Of a stretch of DNA of 64,000 nucleotides, positions 1-9,800 are shown piece after piece. The notes below the pieces were generated by a model. It was not told the DNA's origin. It made no database searches and saw only the letters and a program-made list of their open reading frames with translations. The DNA comes from Terriglobales bacterium (lineage in GTDB: Bacteria; Acidobacteriota; Terriglobia; Terriglobales; Acidobacteriaceae): contig DASPRM010000012.1 of NCBI GenBank assembly GCA_035624455.1, forward strand, positions 53,368 through 117,367, read 5' to 3'. Position 1 is the first letter of the stretch. Every line of letters begins with the position of its first letter. Position numbers and translations under genes: made by a program.

Positions 1-2
1 GC

Positions 3-518
3 CCACAGGTCATCCACGATGCCCTGCTTCTCCGTCCGGTAAATCCGCAAAACGAGATCGCCATATTGGAAAACGCCACGGAACTCGTGCCACAGGCCAA
101 CGGCAAAAAGCAGATTCAACAAGCCGAGTACCTCGTTGACATCATCGCCCGCGGCGACAAGGGCTGGTATCTTTCTCGAAAAGTGGTCTTCAGCCGCAGC
201 GACCTGCTTCCTTACCGCCAGTTGATTTATGACCGGAACGGCTGGGTGGCAACCGAGGTCCGCTATAACCAATTCAAGGACGTCAACGGCGTGCAGTTTC
301 CTTACGATATCGACATCTGGCGTCCCCAGGAGGAGTATTCCATTAACATTACGGTGGTTAAGCTCACCCTCAACGAACCCCTCAGCGACGAACAGTTCGT
401 GCTGAACCAGCCGTCTGGTTCCCAGTTGGTCCAGTTGGGACACGCCTCTTCACCCTCTTCTACGCTTCTGCCCGCCAATTCCCTGCAGCCTGGCGGTGAT
501 GCTGAGAAGCATCGCTAG
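3..518 (+). CDS. LolA-like outer-membrane lipoprotein-sorting homologue, 3' end only
   Basis: The reading frame is open from the first bases of the window, so this is the C-terminal 170 or so residues of a larger protein. A TTG at 66 is in frame but lies inside an uninterrupted coding stretch and is not the likely start. The visible part has the alternating strands of the LolA/LppX-like fold, with runs such as DGKGWYLSRKV-type segments, VNGVQFPYDIDIWRP and LNEPLSDEQFVL, and ends in a low-complexity Ser/Pro tail. Proteins of this kind commonly sit beside FtsX/MacB permeases in acidobacteria, and here a FtsX-type permease starts 30 bases downstream on the same strand, so an envelope lipid or lipoprotein transport role is inferred. 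The family call is moderate because the N-terminus is missing. Confidence 0.7.
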   Translation, partial: PQVIHDALLLRPVNPQNEIAILENATELVPQANGKKQIQQAEYLVDIIARGDKGWYLSRKVVFSRSDLLPYRQLIYDRNGWVATEVRYNQFKDVNGVQFPYDIDIWRPQEEYSINITVVKLTLNEPLSDEQFVLNQPSGSQLVQLGHASSPSSTLLPANSLQPGGDAEKHR

Positions 519-548
519 CCTTTTTTTGCCTGATAAACTTCGATAACC

Positions 549-1652
549 ATGAATCGGATGATCCTTGCGAACCTCGTACACCGGCCGATGCGGTCGCTGA
601 TCAGCATTGTCGCCATCGCCGTCGAGGTCACGCTCATCCTGCTGATCGTCGGCCTCTCGCTGGGAATGCTCAATGACTCCAAGACTCGGCAGCAGGGCAT
701 TGGCGCCGATGTTATGGTTCAGCCGCCGGGTTCCTCCTTCCTCTCCGGGATCAGCGGTGCCCCTGCGTCAGTCAAAATCGCCGACAAGCTGCGTCAGCTT
801 CCGCACGTCAAGGTCGTCTCACCGGTAATCACCCAGATCACGATGGCCGGAGCTGTCGAAGTAGTAATGGGAATCGATCTCGATTCTTTCCAGCAACTGG
901 GCGGACCCTTCCACTTCATTTCCGGCGGACCCTTTCAAGCTCCCAACGACGTGATCGTGGATGACTACTATGCCAGCGGCAGGAACATCAAGGTCGGCTC
1001 AACCATCGAAATTCTGAACAATCCTTTCCGTGTTTGCGGCATCGTGGAGCACGGGAAGGGCGCCCGCAAGTTTCTTCCCCTCAGAACGCTGCAGGACTTG
1101 ATTGGCGCGCACGGTAAAGCTTCTATCTTCTACGTCAAACTCGATGATCCGGCCTACGCGCCAGTTGTGACGCAGGAGATGCGCGCGATCCCCGGTATGC
1201 AGTCTTACGTCGTGCGCTCCATGCAGGAATACCTGAGCATGATGACGCCGGGCAACCTTCCGGGACTCTCCCAGTTCATCACCGTGGTAATTGCGGTAGC
1301 GGTTATCATCGGCTTCATCGTGATCTTTCAGGCCATGTACACGGCAGTAATGGAGCGCACCCGCGAAATCGGCATCCTGAAGTCCATGGGGGCATCCAAG
1401 CTCTACATCATGAATGTGATCCTGCGGGAAACCTTGTTGCTCTCGATCGCAGGAATTCTTCTTGGCATCGCTCTGAGCTTCGCTGCCCGCCGCGGCATCG
1501 CGACCAGGTTTCCGACTTTGCCCATTCAGATCGATCCCCGTTGGATCAGCTATGCCATTGCGATCGCCGTCGGTGGCGCCATCCTGGGAGCCCTATATCC
1601 CGCTTTCAAGGCTGCCCAGAAGGATCCTATCGAAGCACTCGCCTACGAATAA
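549..1652 (+). CDS. FtsX/MacB-type ABC transporter permease
   Basis: A 367-residue inner-membrane permease. An N-terminal transmembrane segment (about residues 20-42) is followed by a periplasmic MacB_PCD-like domain (about 45-235). A C-terminal FtsX domain with three membrane segments (about 245-270, 295-315, 335-355) carries the typical ERTREIGILKSMGAS cytoplasmic motif and ends in KDPIEALAYE. The architecture matches four-TM permeases such as MacB, LolC/E and DevC, which couple ATP hydrolysis in the cytoplasm to work in the periplasm. It follows the LolA-like gene by 30 bases and is probably co-transcribed with it. No ATPase gene lies downstream, since the next gene is on the opposite strand, so the ATPase is either upstream of the window or encoded elsewhere. 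The substrate cannot be read from the sequence. Confidence 0.9.
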   Translation: MNRMILANLVHRPMRSLISIVAIAVEVTLILLIVGLSLGMLNDSKTRQQGIGADVMVQPPGSSFLSGISGAPASVKIADKLRQLPHVKVVSPVITQITMAGAVEVVMGIDLDSFQQLGGPFHFISGGPFQAPNDVIVDDYYASGRNIKVGSTIEILNNPFRVCGIVEHGKGARKFLPLRTLQDLIGAHGKASIFYVKLDDPAYAPVVTQEMRAIPGMQSYVVRSMQEYLSMMTPGNLPGLSQFITVVIAVAVIIGFIVIFQAMYTAVMERTREIGILKSMGASKLYIMNVILRETLLLSIAGILLGIALSFAARRGIATRFPTLPIQIDPRWISYAIAIAVGGAILGALYPAFKAAQKDPIEALAYE

Positions 1653-1658
1653 GCCGTC

Positions 1659-2217
1659 TCACTTTGGCGGGTACTTCTTGAACATCTTTTCTACGCACTT
1701 CTCGGTTTGCTTCTCGTCACCCTTTTCTGAGTTGGAGATGCTGTCCACCGTCGCCTGCCCACGCCACACCAGTTGCTTCCGGCTGCTGTCCGCCAAATCT
1801 ACTGTGAGAATTCCCATGAACCTCGGCCTCTGAGTCGTGCTGGAGAAGGTGGTGAGGTCTTGCTCCCCAGCCCAACCGCCCCACCAGCCCCAGGGACCCG
1901 GTCCCCATCCGAAGCCGTCGGTTGTCGTGGTCGAGTCCTTTACCTCGAGAGTAGCCAGGTGATAGGAGACGATCAGGTCCGCTCGCTGTCCGGGCGAGAC
2001 CTTAGTTAGCCCCTTTGTGGAAAGTTGCGCATCCACGTCTGGCATCACCCACTGGGTGTAGAAATCGTTCTGCGCGTTGGCTAACGTTTTCCATTGATAG
2101 GTCTTGTAGTCTCCGAACGGCGCGTTCTGTTGCCAATTCACTTTCACTGTTTGCGCCATCAGAGCTGATCAGCAAGGGGCCCAGAAGAGACAGCGTGCGC
2201 AAGCCTCGCGGTTTCAT
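1659..2217 (-). CDS. DUF4136-like secreted protein, frameshifted at the signal peptide
   Basis: The mature part (stop at 1659, first ATG at 2159) matches the DUF4136 pattern: a N-terminal VKVNW segment, FGDYKTYQW, DLIVSYHL and a Gly/Trp-rich loop, then a strand with LVWRGQA near the end. It has no signal peptide of its own. Directly upstream in the neighbouring frame, an ATG at 2217 preceded by a strong GGAGG box encodes a good signal peptide (Lys/Arg start, then LSLLGPLLISS). Dropping one base near 2160 would fuse the two and give a normal S-M-A signal peptidase site followed by Gln. So the gene is either inactivated by a one-base shift or the base is a sequence or assembly error. Function of DUF4136 is unknown; members are envelope proteins. 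It converges on the upstream permease gene, 6 bases apart. Confidence 0.75.
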
Positions 2218-2433
2218 GTTTTCCTCCGACCGTGTTTTGGGAGCTGGTTTTGTGCGCGGCAGCCGTCAAGGCTGCCAATGATTAGACTGCGCTATTCTAG
2301 AAGGCGCGATAGGCCGGCGCAATGGAGGGAATTTACCGATCGGTTGTTGGCTTCTTGCAGCCGGCGAACACATTCCGGGCGCATGGTGCCAATTCATCAG
2401 CTGCATTCCCGCTGACTATTCCTCGGAGGTTCG

Positions 2434-2967
2434 ATGTCAGAAGATCTTCATTATCCGGTGGGAAAATTTTTCCACGCAGGACCACTTACAGATCACCAGC
2501 GTCAGGAATGCATTCGACAGATCGACGCTACTCCCGCAAGCTTGCGTTCTGCGGTTGCCGGGCTCAGCGACTCTCAGCTCGACACACCCTATCGCCCTGG
2601 AGGCTGGACGGTGCGACAGGTAGTTCACCACGTCCCTGACAGCCACCTTAACAGCTACACCCGTTTTCGGCTCGCCCTCACCGAGGATCAGCCCACAATT
2701 CGTACCTATGATGAAAAACAATGGGCTGAACTCAGCGACGCCAAATCAGCCCCGGTGGAGGTCTCCCTCGCCCTTCTAGAGGCTCTACACTACCGTTGGG
2801 TTTTGCTCCTAAAGTCGATCACCCCAGCGCAGTGGGGACGGAAGCTTCTCCATCCCCAGCTCGGAGCTATTGACCTCGATCACTTGCTCGCTCTCTATGC
2901 CTGGCACGGACGACATCACGTCGCCCACATCACAGGGCTGCGCGAGCGCATGGGCTGGCAGTCCTGA
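2434..2967 (+). CDS. YfiT/BstA-like DinB-superfamily protein
   Basis: A 177-residue four-helix protein of the DinB/YfiT superfamily, the group containing metal-dependent hydrolases and bacillithiol transferases. The metal-binding histidines are visible: HH at 65-66 in GGWTVRQVVHH and the C-terminal HGRHHVAH cluster near 155-162. GLSDSQLDTPYRPGGWT is the usual family signature. A good GGAGG box lies just before the ATG. The closest family names (YfiT, putative metal-dependent hydrolase) fit better than true DinB. The exact thiol substrate is unknown, and acidobacteria are not firmly known to rely on bacillithiol, so a transferase role is only inferred. A second, distinct DinB-family gene lies at 36408-36950. 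Confidence 0.88.
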   Translation: MSEDLHYPVGKFFHAGPLTDHQRQECIRQIDATPASLRSAVAGLSDSQLDTPYRPGGWTVRQVVHHVPDSHLNSYTRFRLALTEDQPTIRTYDEKQWAELSDAKSAPVEVSLALLEALHYRWVLLLKSITPAQWGRKLLHPQLGAIDLDHLLALYAWHGRHHVAHITGLRERMGWQS

Positions 2968-2979
2968 AGCGCAACCCTG

Positions 2980-3666
2980 CTAATTGAGGTCAGCAAGAAT
3001 CACAGCGCTGATAGGAGGGCCTCCTCCCGGCGCATCCAGCGCCACTACCGTGCGTATCTGGCCTGCGCTAAACGTCACCGCGCCGGAGTCTACCAGCACC
3101 GCCTTGGACCCGGCGGCGGTCATCCGGATGCGGAATGTCCCTGCGGTCTGGGTCACGTAGCTCGAGGCGCTTTTAAAACTGAGGCTGCTCTGCACGGGTG
3201 TGGCAGTGTTGAGGTCGTCGCTAGGGCCAGTCAAGTAGATGTCCAGCGGGCCGGGTGCAGGCGAGCCATGTACGAAACGAATACTGAAATCGCCGGAGGA
3301 AGGGGCAGTGTTGTTATCGGTCAGCAGCACGGTCGAGAGGCCGTTGGCCAATCCCGCGATCATCAGGGTGTAGTCCGTGCTCGATGACAGATTTACGGTC
3401 GTGTCGATGATGAAGTTGGTGGTTCCCGTGGGCTCCACCTGGATCTGCCGCGAACCACTGGAAACCCCCTCATACCCCGTCGACGAGCTGTAGGGTAGAC
3501 CAGTGGCGAACGTTGATTTGTCCACCAGAACGTCGAAGGCAACCGAATTCGGCGAAGCATGCAAGACGCGTAGACGGGTCGAACTGCTACTCCCGCCCCC
3601 ACATCCAGACCCTACCAGTAGGGCAAAAATCGCACAGCCTAGCATGAACCGGAGCAACAATTTCAT
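2980..3666 (-). CDS. DUF4397 domain lipoprotein
   Basis: A 228-residue exported protein. The ATG at 3666 is chosen because it has a GGAGG box seven bases upstream and opens a lipoprotein signal peptide (MKLLLRF, hydrophobic core, then LVGSGC), whereas the longer open frame to 3906 adds unrelated sequence. After the lipid-anchor Cys comes a Gly/Ser-rich spacer and then two DUF4397 beta-sandwich units, recognisable by LRVLHASPNSVAFDVLVD and IRFVHGSPAPGPLDIYL. DUF4397 proteins are cell-surface or periplasmic and of unknown function. The gene converges on the YfiT-like gene with 12 bases between them. Confidence 0.85.
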   Translation of the reverse strand: MKLLLRFMLGCAIFALLVGSGCGGGSSSSTRLRVLHASPNSVAFDVLVDKSTFATGLPYSSSTGYEGVSSGSRQIQVEPTGTTNFIIDTTVNLSSSTDYTLMIAGLANGLSTVLLTDNNTAPSSGDFSIRFVHGSPAPGPLDIYLTGPSDDLNTATPVQSSLSFKSASSYVTQTAGTFRIRMTAAGSKAVLVDSGAVTFSAGQIRTVVALDAPGGGPPISAVILADLN

Positions 3667-3888
3667 TCTCAATCCTCCATTAGTGCGTTCAGGCAGAGAA
3701 ACGTAACTGATCGAAGCAACAAATATAAAAATCAAAAGGATGTTGCGGTGGATTTTGCCGCTCGCCGCATCAAGTATATCCGGCCCAATTCCCGAAATAC
3801 TTTGAAGCACGTGACTACGACGAGCCTGGCCAATAATGAGTGGCTTGCTATTTGGATGGAGAATCAGGCTAGTTTTACTGTCCGCGCG

Positions 3889-3917
3889 AGCAATAAGGGC
3901 ACCCAAGAGGGTGCCCG
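3889..3917 (-). terminator. Rho-independent terminator of the cytochrome c gene
   Basis: GGGCACCC (3898-3905), a four-base loop and GGGTGCCC (3910-3917) form a perfect 8-bp GC-rich hairpin. Read on the minus strand it is followed by a short T-rich stretch (TTATT). It lies about 40 bases downstream of the minus-strand cytochrome c gene, the right position and orientation to end that transcript. Confidence 0.65.
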
Positions 3918-3958
3918 CGAACCAAGAACTGCGATCAAACGGTCGACCGGCCTCTAAA

Positions 3959-4273
3959 TTATTTTTTCAAGCTTTTTACATATTTGGCGACGGCATCTAT
4001 TTGCTCTGGACTCAGCTTGCCGGAGTACCCCGGCATCTTCCCTTTGCCCTTTTCGATGATGGTCTTGATATCAGCCTCGCTCTGCGCCTGCACTTCGGCA
4101 GAAGAAAGATCGCGAAGCTTCAGCGATTTTCCGACTGGCGTATTGCCGGACCCATCTGGACCGTGACAGCTGGCGCACTTCGACTTGAATACATCAGCCC
4201 CGCTTTCCGCCGCTAAACACGTCGTTCCAGCCAGCGCCATGGCTATGACGAGAACAACTGCTGCATTCTTCAT
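3959..4273 (-). CDS. Small class I c-type cytochrome
   Basis: A 104-residue exported monohaem cytochrome. The ATG at 4273 has an AGGAG box upstream and starts a clear signal peptide (MKNAAVVLVIAMALAG, ending near CLAAES); the open frame to 4327 only adds non-signal residues. The haem-binding CASCH motif is at 33-37 and the probable axial Met is M80 in KMPGYS. The last helix, LSPEQIDAVAKYVKSL, is typical of cytochrome c6/c551-like proteins, which carry single electrons between periplasmic complexes. It stands alone, with hemA (haem pathway) starting divergently 314 bases away. Which redox partners it uses cannot be told from the sequence. Confidence 0.9.
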   Translation of the reverse strand: MKNAAVVLVIAMALAGTTCLAAESGADVFKSKCASCHGPDGSGNTPVGKSLKLRDLSSAEVQAQSEADIKTIIEKGKGKMPGYSGKLSPEQIDAVAKYVKSLKK

Positions 4274-4587
4274 CTGTGTGATCTCCTCTGATCTTTTCGA
4301 AGACAAGATTACCCATCCGCAAAGCAATGTACTGACTGTGGGACCAAAACTCTAGTGGCTATATCCCGCGCTGTCAATGATTTGTGCCGTTCTTATATGC
4401 GATCGCGGGTCAAAATTCGCGTTTTCCGCGTCATATGCCGCAACGGCGGGCAATCTGTTGCAGAACCGTTTTGATACTGACAGTCCAACTTATTGAATTG
4501 TCTACTCACAAACCTATCTTCGAACTCGCCTCGTTTGGCCCAACACATGCCCTCTTAGAAATGAGTTGACGGTTACGGAGTACCTAG

Positions 4588-5886
4588 GTGGAACCCTGTT
4601 TGATGGTCATTGGCGTGAACTACCGGACCGCCCCGGTAGAGGTGCGCGAGCGCTTCTGGATCGGCCCCAGCCGGCGATATGAAGCCCTGATTGAACTTTC
4701 CCATTCACCTGCCATCGACGAGGTGGTCGTCCTGGCCACCTGCAATCGCACGGAATTCATTCTCTGGACGCACGATGCCTCCGCGGCCGCAAGTTCCGTC
4801 CTTAACTTCCTGACCACGAACTACGGCCTCCGCCTCTGCGAATGGAAGTATTTCTACCGCCTGCTGGATGAGCCTGCCCTGCTGCACATCTTCAAGGTCA
4901 CCTCCAGCCTGGACTCGATGATTGTCGGCGAGCCTGAAATCGTCGCCCAGGTCAAGGACGCCTGGGCCTTGTCGCAGAAGACAGGAACCTCGCAGCGTTT
5001 TCTCGACGCGGTTTTCCAGAAAGCGCTCTCCGTCTCCAAGCGCGTGCGCAATGAAACCAGGATTGGAAACTGCGCCGTCTCGGTTCCCTACGCAGCAGTA
5101 GAACTGGCGCGCCAGATCTTCGGTTGTCTGAAAGACCGTCGCATCCTCATTCTGGGCGCAGGCAAGATGAGCGAAACCTCAGCCCGTTATCTAGTCAAAT
5201 ACGGAGCCACAGACGTGCGCGTGATCAACCGCACCCTGGAAAATGCACAACAACTGGCCGAGAAGCTTGGCGGCGTTGCCATCCCCTTTGAGGAGCGCTG
5301 GCAACATTTTGTGGAAGCAGATGTCATCATCGCCTCCACCTCCTGCCCTAACCTGATTTTCACCCGCGAAGAAGCCGAGGTAGTCCATCAGGAACGAGAC
5401 GGCCGCCCCCTGCTGCTGATTGACATTGCCGTGCCTCGCGACATCGATCCCGAGGTCAAAAAAGTGCACGGCGTTTTCCTCTATGACATTGACGATCTGG
5501 AGGAGGTGGTAGAGCGGAATGCGGGTCAGCGCGAGGCAGCTGCGGAGGCTGCGCTGGAGATCCTCACTGAGGAAGCACATCTTTTTCGCCGCAAGCTGCT
5601 GGCAGAACGGCTGGTGCCCACCATCGTCGCCTTGCGCAACCGCCTCGACGATATTTGCCGGCAGGAATTGGATGCCTTTCGCACAGACACCGGGCCATTC
5701 ACGGAGGAACAGGAGAAGGCGCTGGCTGCGTTGACCTCCCGCATTACCCAGCGGCTTGCAGGTTTCCTGGCCCGAGAACTGAAGGAACATCCAGAGAAGC
5801 TGGAACAGGAACAGTTAGCTGCTGCTGTGCAGCGTCTTTTCCATCTGGAACAGCCTGGAGTGGCTGCTGCCGGCCCCACAAATTAA
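4588..5886 (+). CDS. hemA: Glutamyl-tRNA reductase
   Basis: The first enzyme of the C5 route to haem: it reduces glutamyl-tRNA(Glu) with NADPH to glutamate-1-semialdehyde in the cytoplasm. All family landmarks are present in 432 residues: the N-terminal [13 protein letters not shown] block, the catalytic Cys52 in ATCNRTE, the [12 protein letters not shown] substrate loop, the Rossmann motif [10 protein letters not shown] and the C-terminal dimerisation helix. The chosen start is GTG at 4588 with GGAG seven bases before it; an ATG five codons later is the alternative. A TPR gene follows after 17 bases and may be co-transcribed. The other haem genes are not here. About 310 bases upstream, divergently, lies a cytochrome c gene. 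Confidence 0.97.
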   Translation: MEPCLMVIGVNYRTAPVEVRERFWIGPSRRYEALIELSHSPAIDEVVVLATCNRTEFILWTHDASAAASSVLNFLTTNYGLRLCEWKYFYRLLDEPALLHIFKVTSSLDSMIVGEPEIVAQVKDAWALSQKTGTSQRFLDAVFQKALSVSKRVRNETRIGNCAVSVPYAAVELARQIFGCLKDRRILILGAGKMSETSARYLVKYGATDVRVINRTLENAQQLAEKLGGVAIPFEERWQHFVEADVIIASTSCPNLIFTREEAEVVHQERDGRPLLLIDIAVPRDIDPEVKKVHGVFLYDIDDLEEVVERNAGQREAAAEAALEILTEEAHLFRRKLLAERLVPTIVALRNRLDDICRQELDAFRTDTGPFTEEQEKALAALTSRITQRLAGFLARELKEHPEKLEQEQLAAAVQRLFHLEQPGVAAAGPTN

Positions 5887-5903
5887 AGGCAGGAAGGCAC
5901 ATC

Positions 5904-6572
5904 ATGGCTAAAGCGTTGGAAGCAATACCGGTGACACGCCGCACCGAGCCCACCTATTGGTCCTCATCGCAGGTCTACACCCTGGCAATCGTCTGCCTCA
6001 TTGCCGGGCTTGCCATTGGCTACCTGTTTCGTGGATCGGAGTCGCCGTCCGCCAACGTGCAGGAGGCGGCACAATCTCCATCGGCAGTTCCGGCAGGAAT
6101 GGCGATGCCTCCCGTTCCCGGCGTGGATGTTAAACCTACGGAAGAGGTGATCGATCAGGCGGCCGAGCCGCTTCTAACACAAGCCAAGCAGAACCCACAG
6201 GACGCGAGCGCAATCGTGAAAGTCGCAAATTTATATTACGACGCTAAGTTTTATTCCAAGGCGATCGCCTATTACCAGCAGGCTTTGAAGATCAATCCCA
6301 ACAATGCCGACGTGATCACAGATATGGGAACGGCCTATTTCTATAGTGGCAATCCCGACCAGGCATTGAAGGAGTTCGATCGCTCACTCAAGGTTCGACC
6401 CAATCATGCGGGCACCTTGTTCAACGTCGGTATCGTTCGCTGGCAAGGCAAGATGGATCCCAAAGGCGCAGCCCAGGCTTGGGAAAAGCTGTTGAAGACC
6501 AACCCCAGCTATCCCCAGCGCCAACAGGTGGAAGCCATGATCGAGAAGGCTAAGCAGCACTCCAAGATGTGA
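5904..6572 (+). CDS. Membrane-anchored TPR protein
   Basis: A 222-residue protein with a short cytoplasmic N-terminus, one transmembrane helix (about residues 27-46, VYTLAIVCLIAGLAIGYLF), a Pro/Ala-rich linker and two to three tetratricopeptide repeats (about 95-205; repeat cores include AIAYYQQALKINPNNADV and ALKEFDRSLKVRPNHAG). The layout recalls CcmH/NrfG-type TPR proteins that act as assembly scaffolds in the periplasm, but nothing ties it to cytochrome biogenesis apart from the neighbouring hemA. The ATG at 5904 follows an AGGAAGG box and lies 17 bases after hemA, so the two probably share a transcript. The frame is open further upstream, but that part overlaps hemA. Confidence 0.88.
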   Translation: MAKALEAIPVTRRTEPTYWSSSQVYTLAIVCLIAGLAIGYLFRGSESPSANVQEAAQSPSAVPAGMAMPPVPGVDVKPTEEVIDQAAEPLLTQAKQNPQDASAIVKVANLYYDAKFYSKAIAYYQQALKINPNNADVITDMGTAYFYSGNPDQALKEFDRSLKVRPNHAGTLFNVGIVRWQGKMDPKGAAQAWEKLLKTNPSYPQRQQVEAMIEKAKQHSKM

Positions 6573-6661
6573 GATAGACGATGTGCGATGGGCGCACCTG
6601 GCCGCTCCCATGTACCGACTCAACATGTGGAGCACTAAAGGGGACCAGGAAGCGCGCCAAT

Positions 6662-6702
6662 CCGGAGGGAGCCTCCTCTTCCTGCCTGGAGGCTCCCTCC
6701 GG
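6662..6702. terminator. Strong 15-bp hairpin between convergent genes
   Basis: CCGGAGGGAGCCTCC (6662-6676) is an exact reverse complement of 6688-6702, with an 11-base loop. It lies between the end of the TPR gene and the end of the opposing RND pump gene, so it could stop transcription from both sides. There is no clear T-run on either strand, so the termination mechanism is inferred only from position and stability. Confidence 0.55.
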
Positions 6703-6747
6703 TTGTAACCACCATGAGCGGCCCGCAATCAGAAATATTCTCTCGGT

Positions 6748-6809
6748 GTCATCTTGAGCGAGGACGAATTGATATTCCCCGTCCGAGTCGAAAGACCTTG
6801 CGTTTTCCC
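6748..6809. repeat. Family B dispersed intergenic repeat, copy 1
   Basis: This stretch starts with GTCATCTTGAGCGAGGA and ends with GTCCGAGTCGAAAGACCTTG followed by CGTTTTCCC. The same two end blocks, with a different middle, recur at 38966-39053. Shorter relatives of the first block occur at 23845-23883 and 56851-56885. All copies are intergenic. Confidence 0.6.
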
Positions 6810-6827
6810 ATGCTCTGTCGCTTGGAT

Positions 6828-9800
6828 CTAGTCTGCCGGAGTTTCAACGTGGGCTGCCCGCTCCCTTGTCACTCCCCGTGCGGCTGGCAAAAATCCGCGG
6901 ACCACCACATACAGAATCGGAATGATCAGAAGGTTCAAGAGGGTTGAGATGATCATCCCTCCAAACACTGTCGTTCCCACTGAATGGCGGCCTTCCGATC
7001 CCGCACCCTTGGCGAACACCAACGGCAGCACCCCAAGAATAAAAGCTACCGAGGTCATCAGGATTGGCCGTAAACGCAGCCTGGCGGCTTCCACCGCTGC
7101 TTCGAATAATCCCATGCCCTGCCTCTGCAACTGCTCAGCGAATTCCACGATCAGAATTGCATTCTTGCTGGCCAGCCCGATCAGCATCACCAGACCGATC
7201 TGGCAATAGACATCGTCCTGCAAACCGCGGATCGCTTGCGCCCCCAACGCCCCCAGAATCGCCATCGGAACTGCCAGCAGGATGATGAATGGCAGGACGA
7301 AACTCTCGTATTGAGCCGAGAGCGTCAGATAAACCACCAGCAATCCCAGGCCGAACAGCAGGAAAGACTGCGCGCCCGACTGTATTTCTTCCAGGGACAG
7401 GCCAGTCCACTCAAAGGAATAGCCGACCGGCAAGACTTCCTTGGCGAGTTGCTCCATGGCCTGAATTGCCTGCCCAGAGCTGTAGCCGGGCGCTGCACTG
7501 CCATTGATCTCGGCAGTGCGAAACAGGTTGTAGTGTTCGATGATCGACGGATTTGTGGTCTCCCTCACCGAAACCAGGTTATCCAGGGGAACCATCTGCC
7601 CCTCGAGCGAGCGTACATAGAACTGCCGAAGGTCGCGGGGCTGGGCTCGATATTGCCTGTCGGCTTGCACGTACACCCGGTAAGAACGGTTGTTGAAATC
7701 GAAATCGTTCACGTATTGCGACCCCATGAACACCTGCAGGGTAGACGTGATCTGCGAGAACGGGACGTTCAGACTCTTGGCTTTAGCGCGGTCGATCACT
7801 ACCAGAAACTGCGGATCCTTCGCCGTGTAGGTGCTGAACAGACTGTGCCCGAAGATAGGACGCTCATTGCCTTTCTTGATCATGTCGTTCAGCACACGGT
7901 CGAGATCGTCAAGCGCGCCCGACCCAGTCTGCTGCAATTGGAATTGAAACCCTCCATAGTTGCCCAGGCCTTGAATCGGAGGAGGGAGAAAGGGCACCAC
8001 AACGGCTTCAGTGATCTCCGACAGTTGCGCACGAACCGACTCCAGCACTGCCTTGGCGGCATGGGCGTCCCCGTGTCGCTCATTCAGCGGCCGTAACGTA
8101 CCAAATACAAGAGCCCGATTGGGAGCACTTCCGGTAAAGCTAAAGCCGGGAACGGAAAACACGCCGATGATGTCCTTATTTCTTCCCAGGATCTGGCTGA
8201 CCTTATCGGAAACGCGCGTGGTGTAATCCAAAGACGCGCCCGCGGGCGATTGAACCGCAACGATGAAGTAACCCTGATCTTCGTCCGGCACGAAGGCAGT
8301 CGGAACTCGGTTGTAGATCCAGTAGGTCGCTGCTAATCCTGCGAAAAAGAAGAACATTACGGCGAGTTTCCTGTTTTCCAGGCGGCGCAGCAGGATGGTG
8401 TATCCCCGGGTGCCCTGCAGGATCAGGGTGTTAATACCGCGGAAAATCACGTTCTTACGCTCGCCATGCCGCAGCAGCAGCGCCGACAGCGCTGGAGTGA
8501 GCGTCAGCGCATTGAACGCCGACAGCGCAATGGAAAACGCAATGGTCATCGCGAACTGCTGATACAGGCGCCCGGTGGTACCGGGAAACAGCGATACCGG
8601 TACGAATACCGCAATCAGTACCAGCGAAGTTGCCACCACAGCGCTGGTCACCTCCGCCATCGCAACCTCGGAAGCTCTCCGCGCGTCGCGTATGCCTTCT
8701 TCAATGTGGCGCTCTACGTTTTCGATGACCACGATGGCATCATCGACGACCAGTCCCGTCGCCAGGGTAATCCCGAACAGCGTGAGAGTATTGATAGAGA
8801 AACCGAAGAGCTTGATGAATGCGAAGGTCCCCACCAGCGAGACCGGGATGGTGATCGCCGGAATCAGGGTGCTGCGCCAGCTTTGCAGGAACAGAAAAAT
8901 CACCGCTATAACGATGAGAATCGCCTCGGTCAGCGTCTTGAGCACTTCGCGAATCGATTCGCCAACCGCCGTCGTAGTATCAAATGCGATCTGATATTTC
9001 AGGCCCGGAGGAAAAGTCTTCGACAGACGCTGCAATTCAGCACGCACGCCTTTGTCCACGTCGAGCGCATTGGCATTGGAAAGTTGCAGCACTCCCAGCC
9101 CCAGCGCATGGTATCCATTGAAGGAAAGATTGGAGGCGTAGCTTTCCGCACCCAACTCGGCGCGGCCTACATCGCGCAACTGGATTAAGGATCCATCCGG
9201 CGCGCGCTTCAGAACGATCGCCTCGAATTCCAAGGGGTCAGTCAGACGTCCCACCGCGCGCACGCTGATCTGAAACTCCTGCCCATCGGGAGCAGGTGGT
9301 TGACCCACTTCCCCCGCTGCTACCTGAACATTCTGCTCCTGCAGAGCCGCGACGACATCGGAAGCAGTCAGGTTCCGCTTCGCCAGCCGCACTGGGTCGA
9401 GCCACAACCGCATGGAATACTTGCGTTCGCCGAAAATTACAACGTCGCCCACACCTCGCACGCGCTTCAGTGCATCTTTCACATACACATCGAGATAATT
9501 ACTGATGAATTCAGGGTCATAGCGCCCTTCTTCCGCATAGACCCCTGCGGCCAATACGAAGCTGCCGGAATTCTTGTTGATAGTCACACCGGTGGTCTGA
9601 ACTTCCGTCGGAAGCCGGCCGAGTACGGTGGAGGCGCGGTTCTGCACATCCACGGCAGCGATATCGAGGCTGCGGTCAAGAGCAAAAGTGGCGGTAATCG
9701 AACTGGAGCCATCATTGCCGCTATTGGAACTGATATAGCGCATGCCCTCCGCACCATTGATGGCCTGCTCCAGCAGCGTGGTCACGCTGCTTTCCACTGC

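Noticed and set aside
66..518. TTG at 66 as the real start of the LolA-like gene
   Set aside because: The frame stays open from the first bases of the window without stop, and TTG 66 has no ribosome binding site; the gene starts upstream of the window.
7236..8096. Long plus-strand frames inside the RND pump gene (7236-8096, 8466-9188)
   Set aside because: They are antisense to a clearly homologous pump and are low-complexity with many Arg, Gln and His; shadows of a GC-rich gene.
9070..9100. Sigma-54 -24/-12-like TGGCATTGG...TTGC inside the RND pump gene
   Set aside because: The GG-to-GC spacing is two bases too long and it lies in coding sequence.
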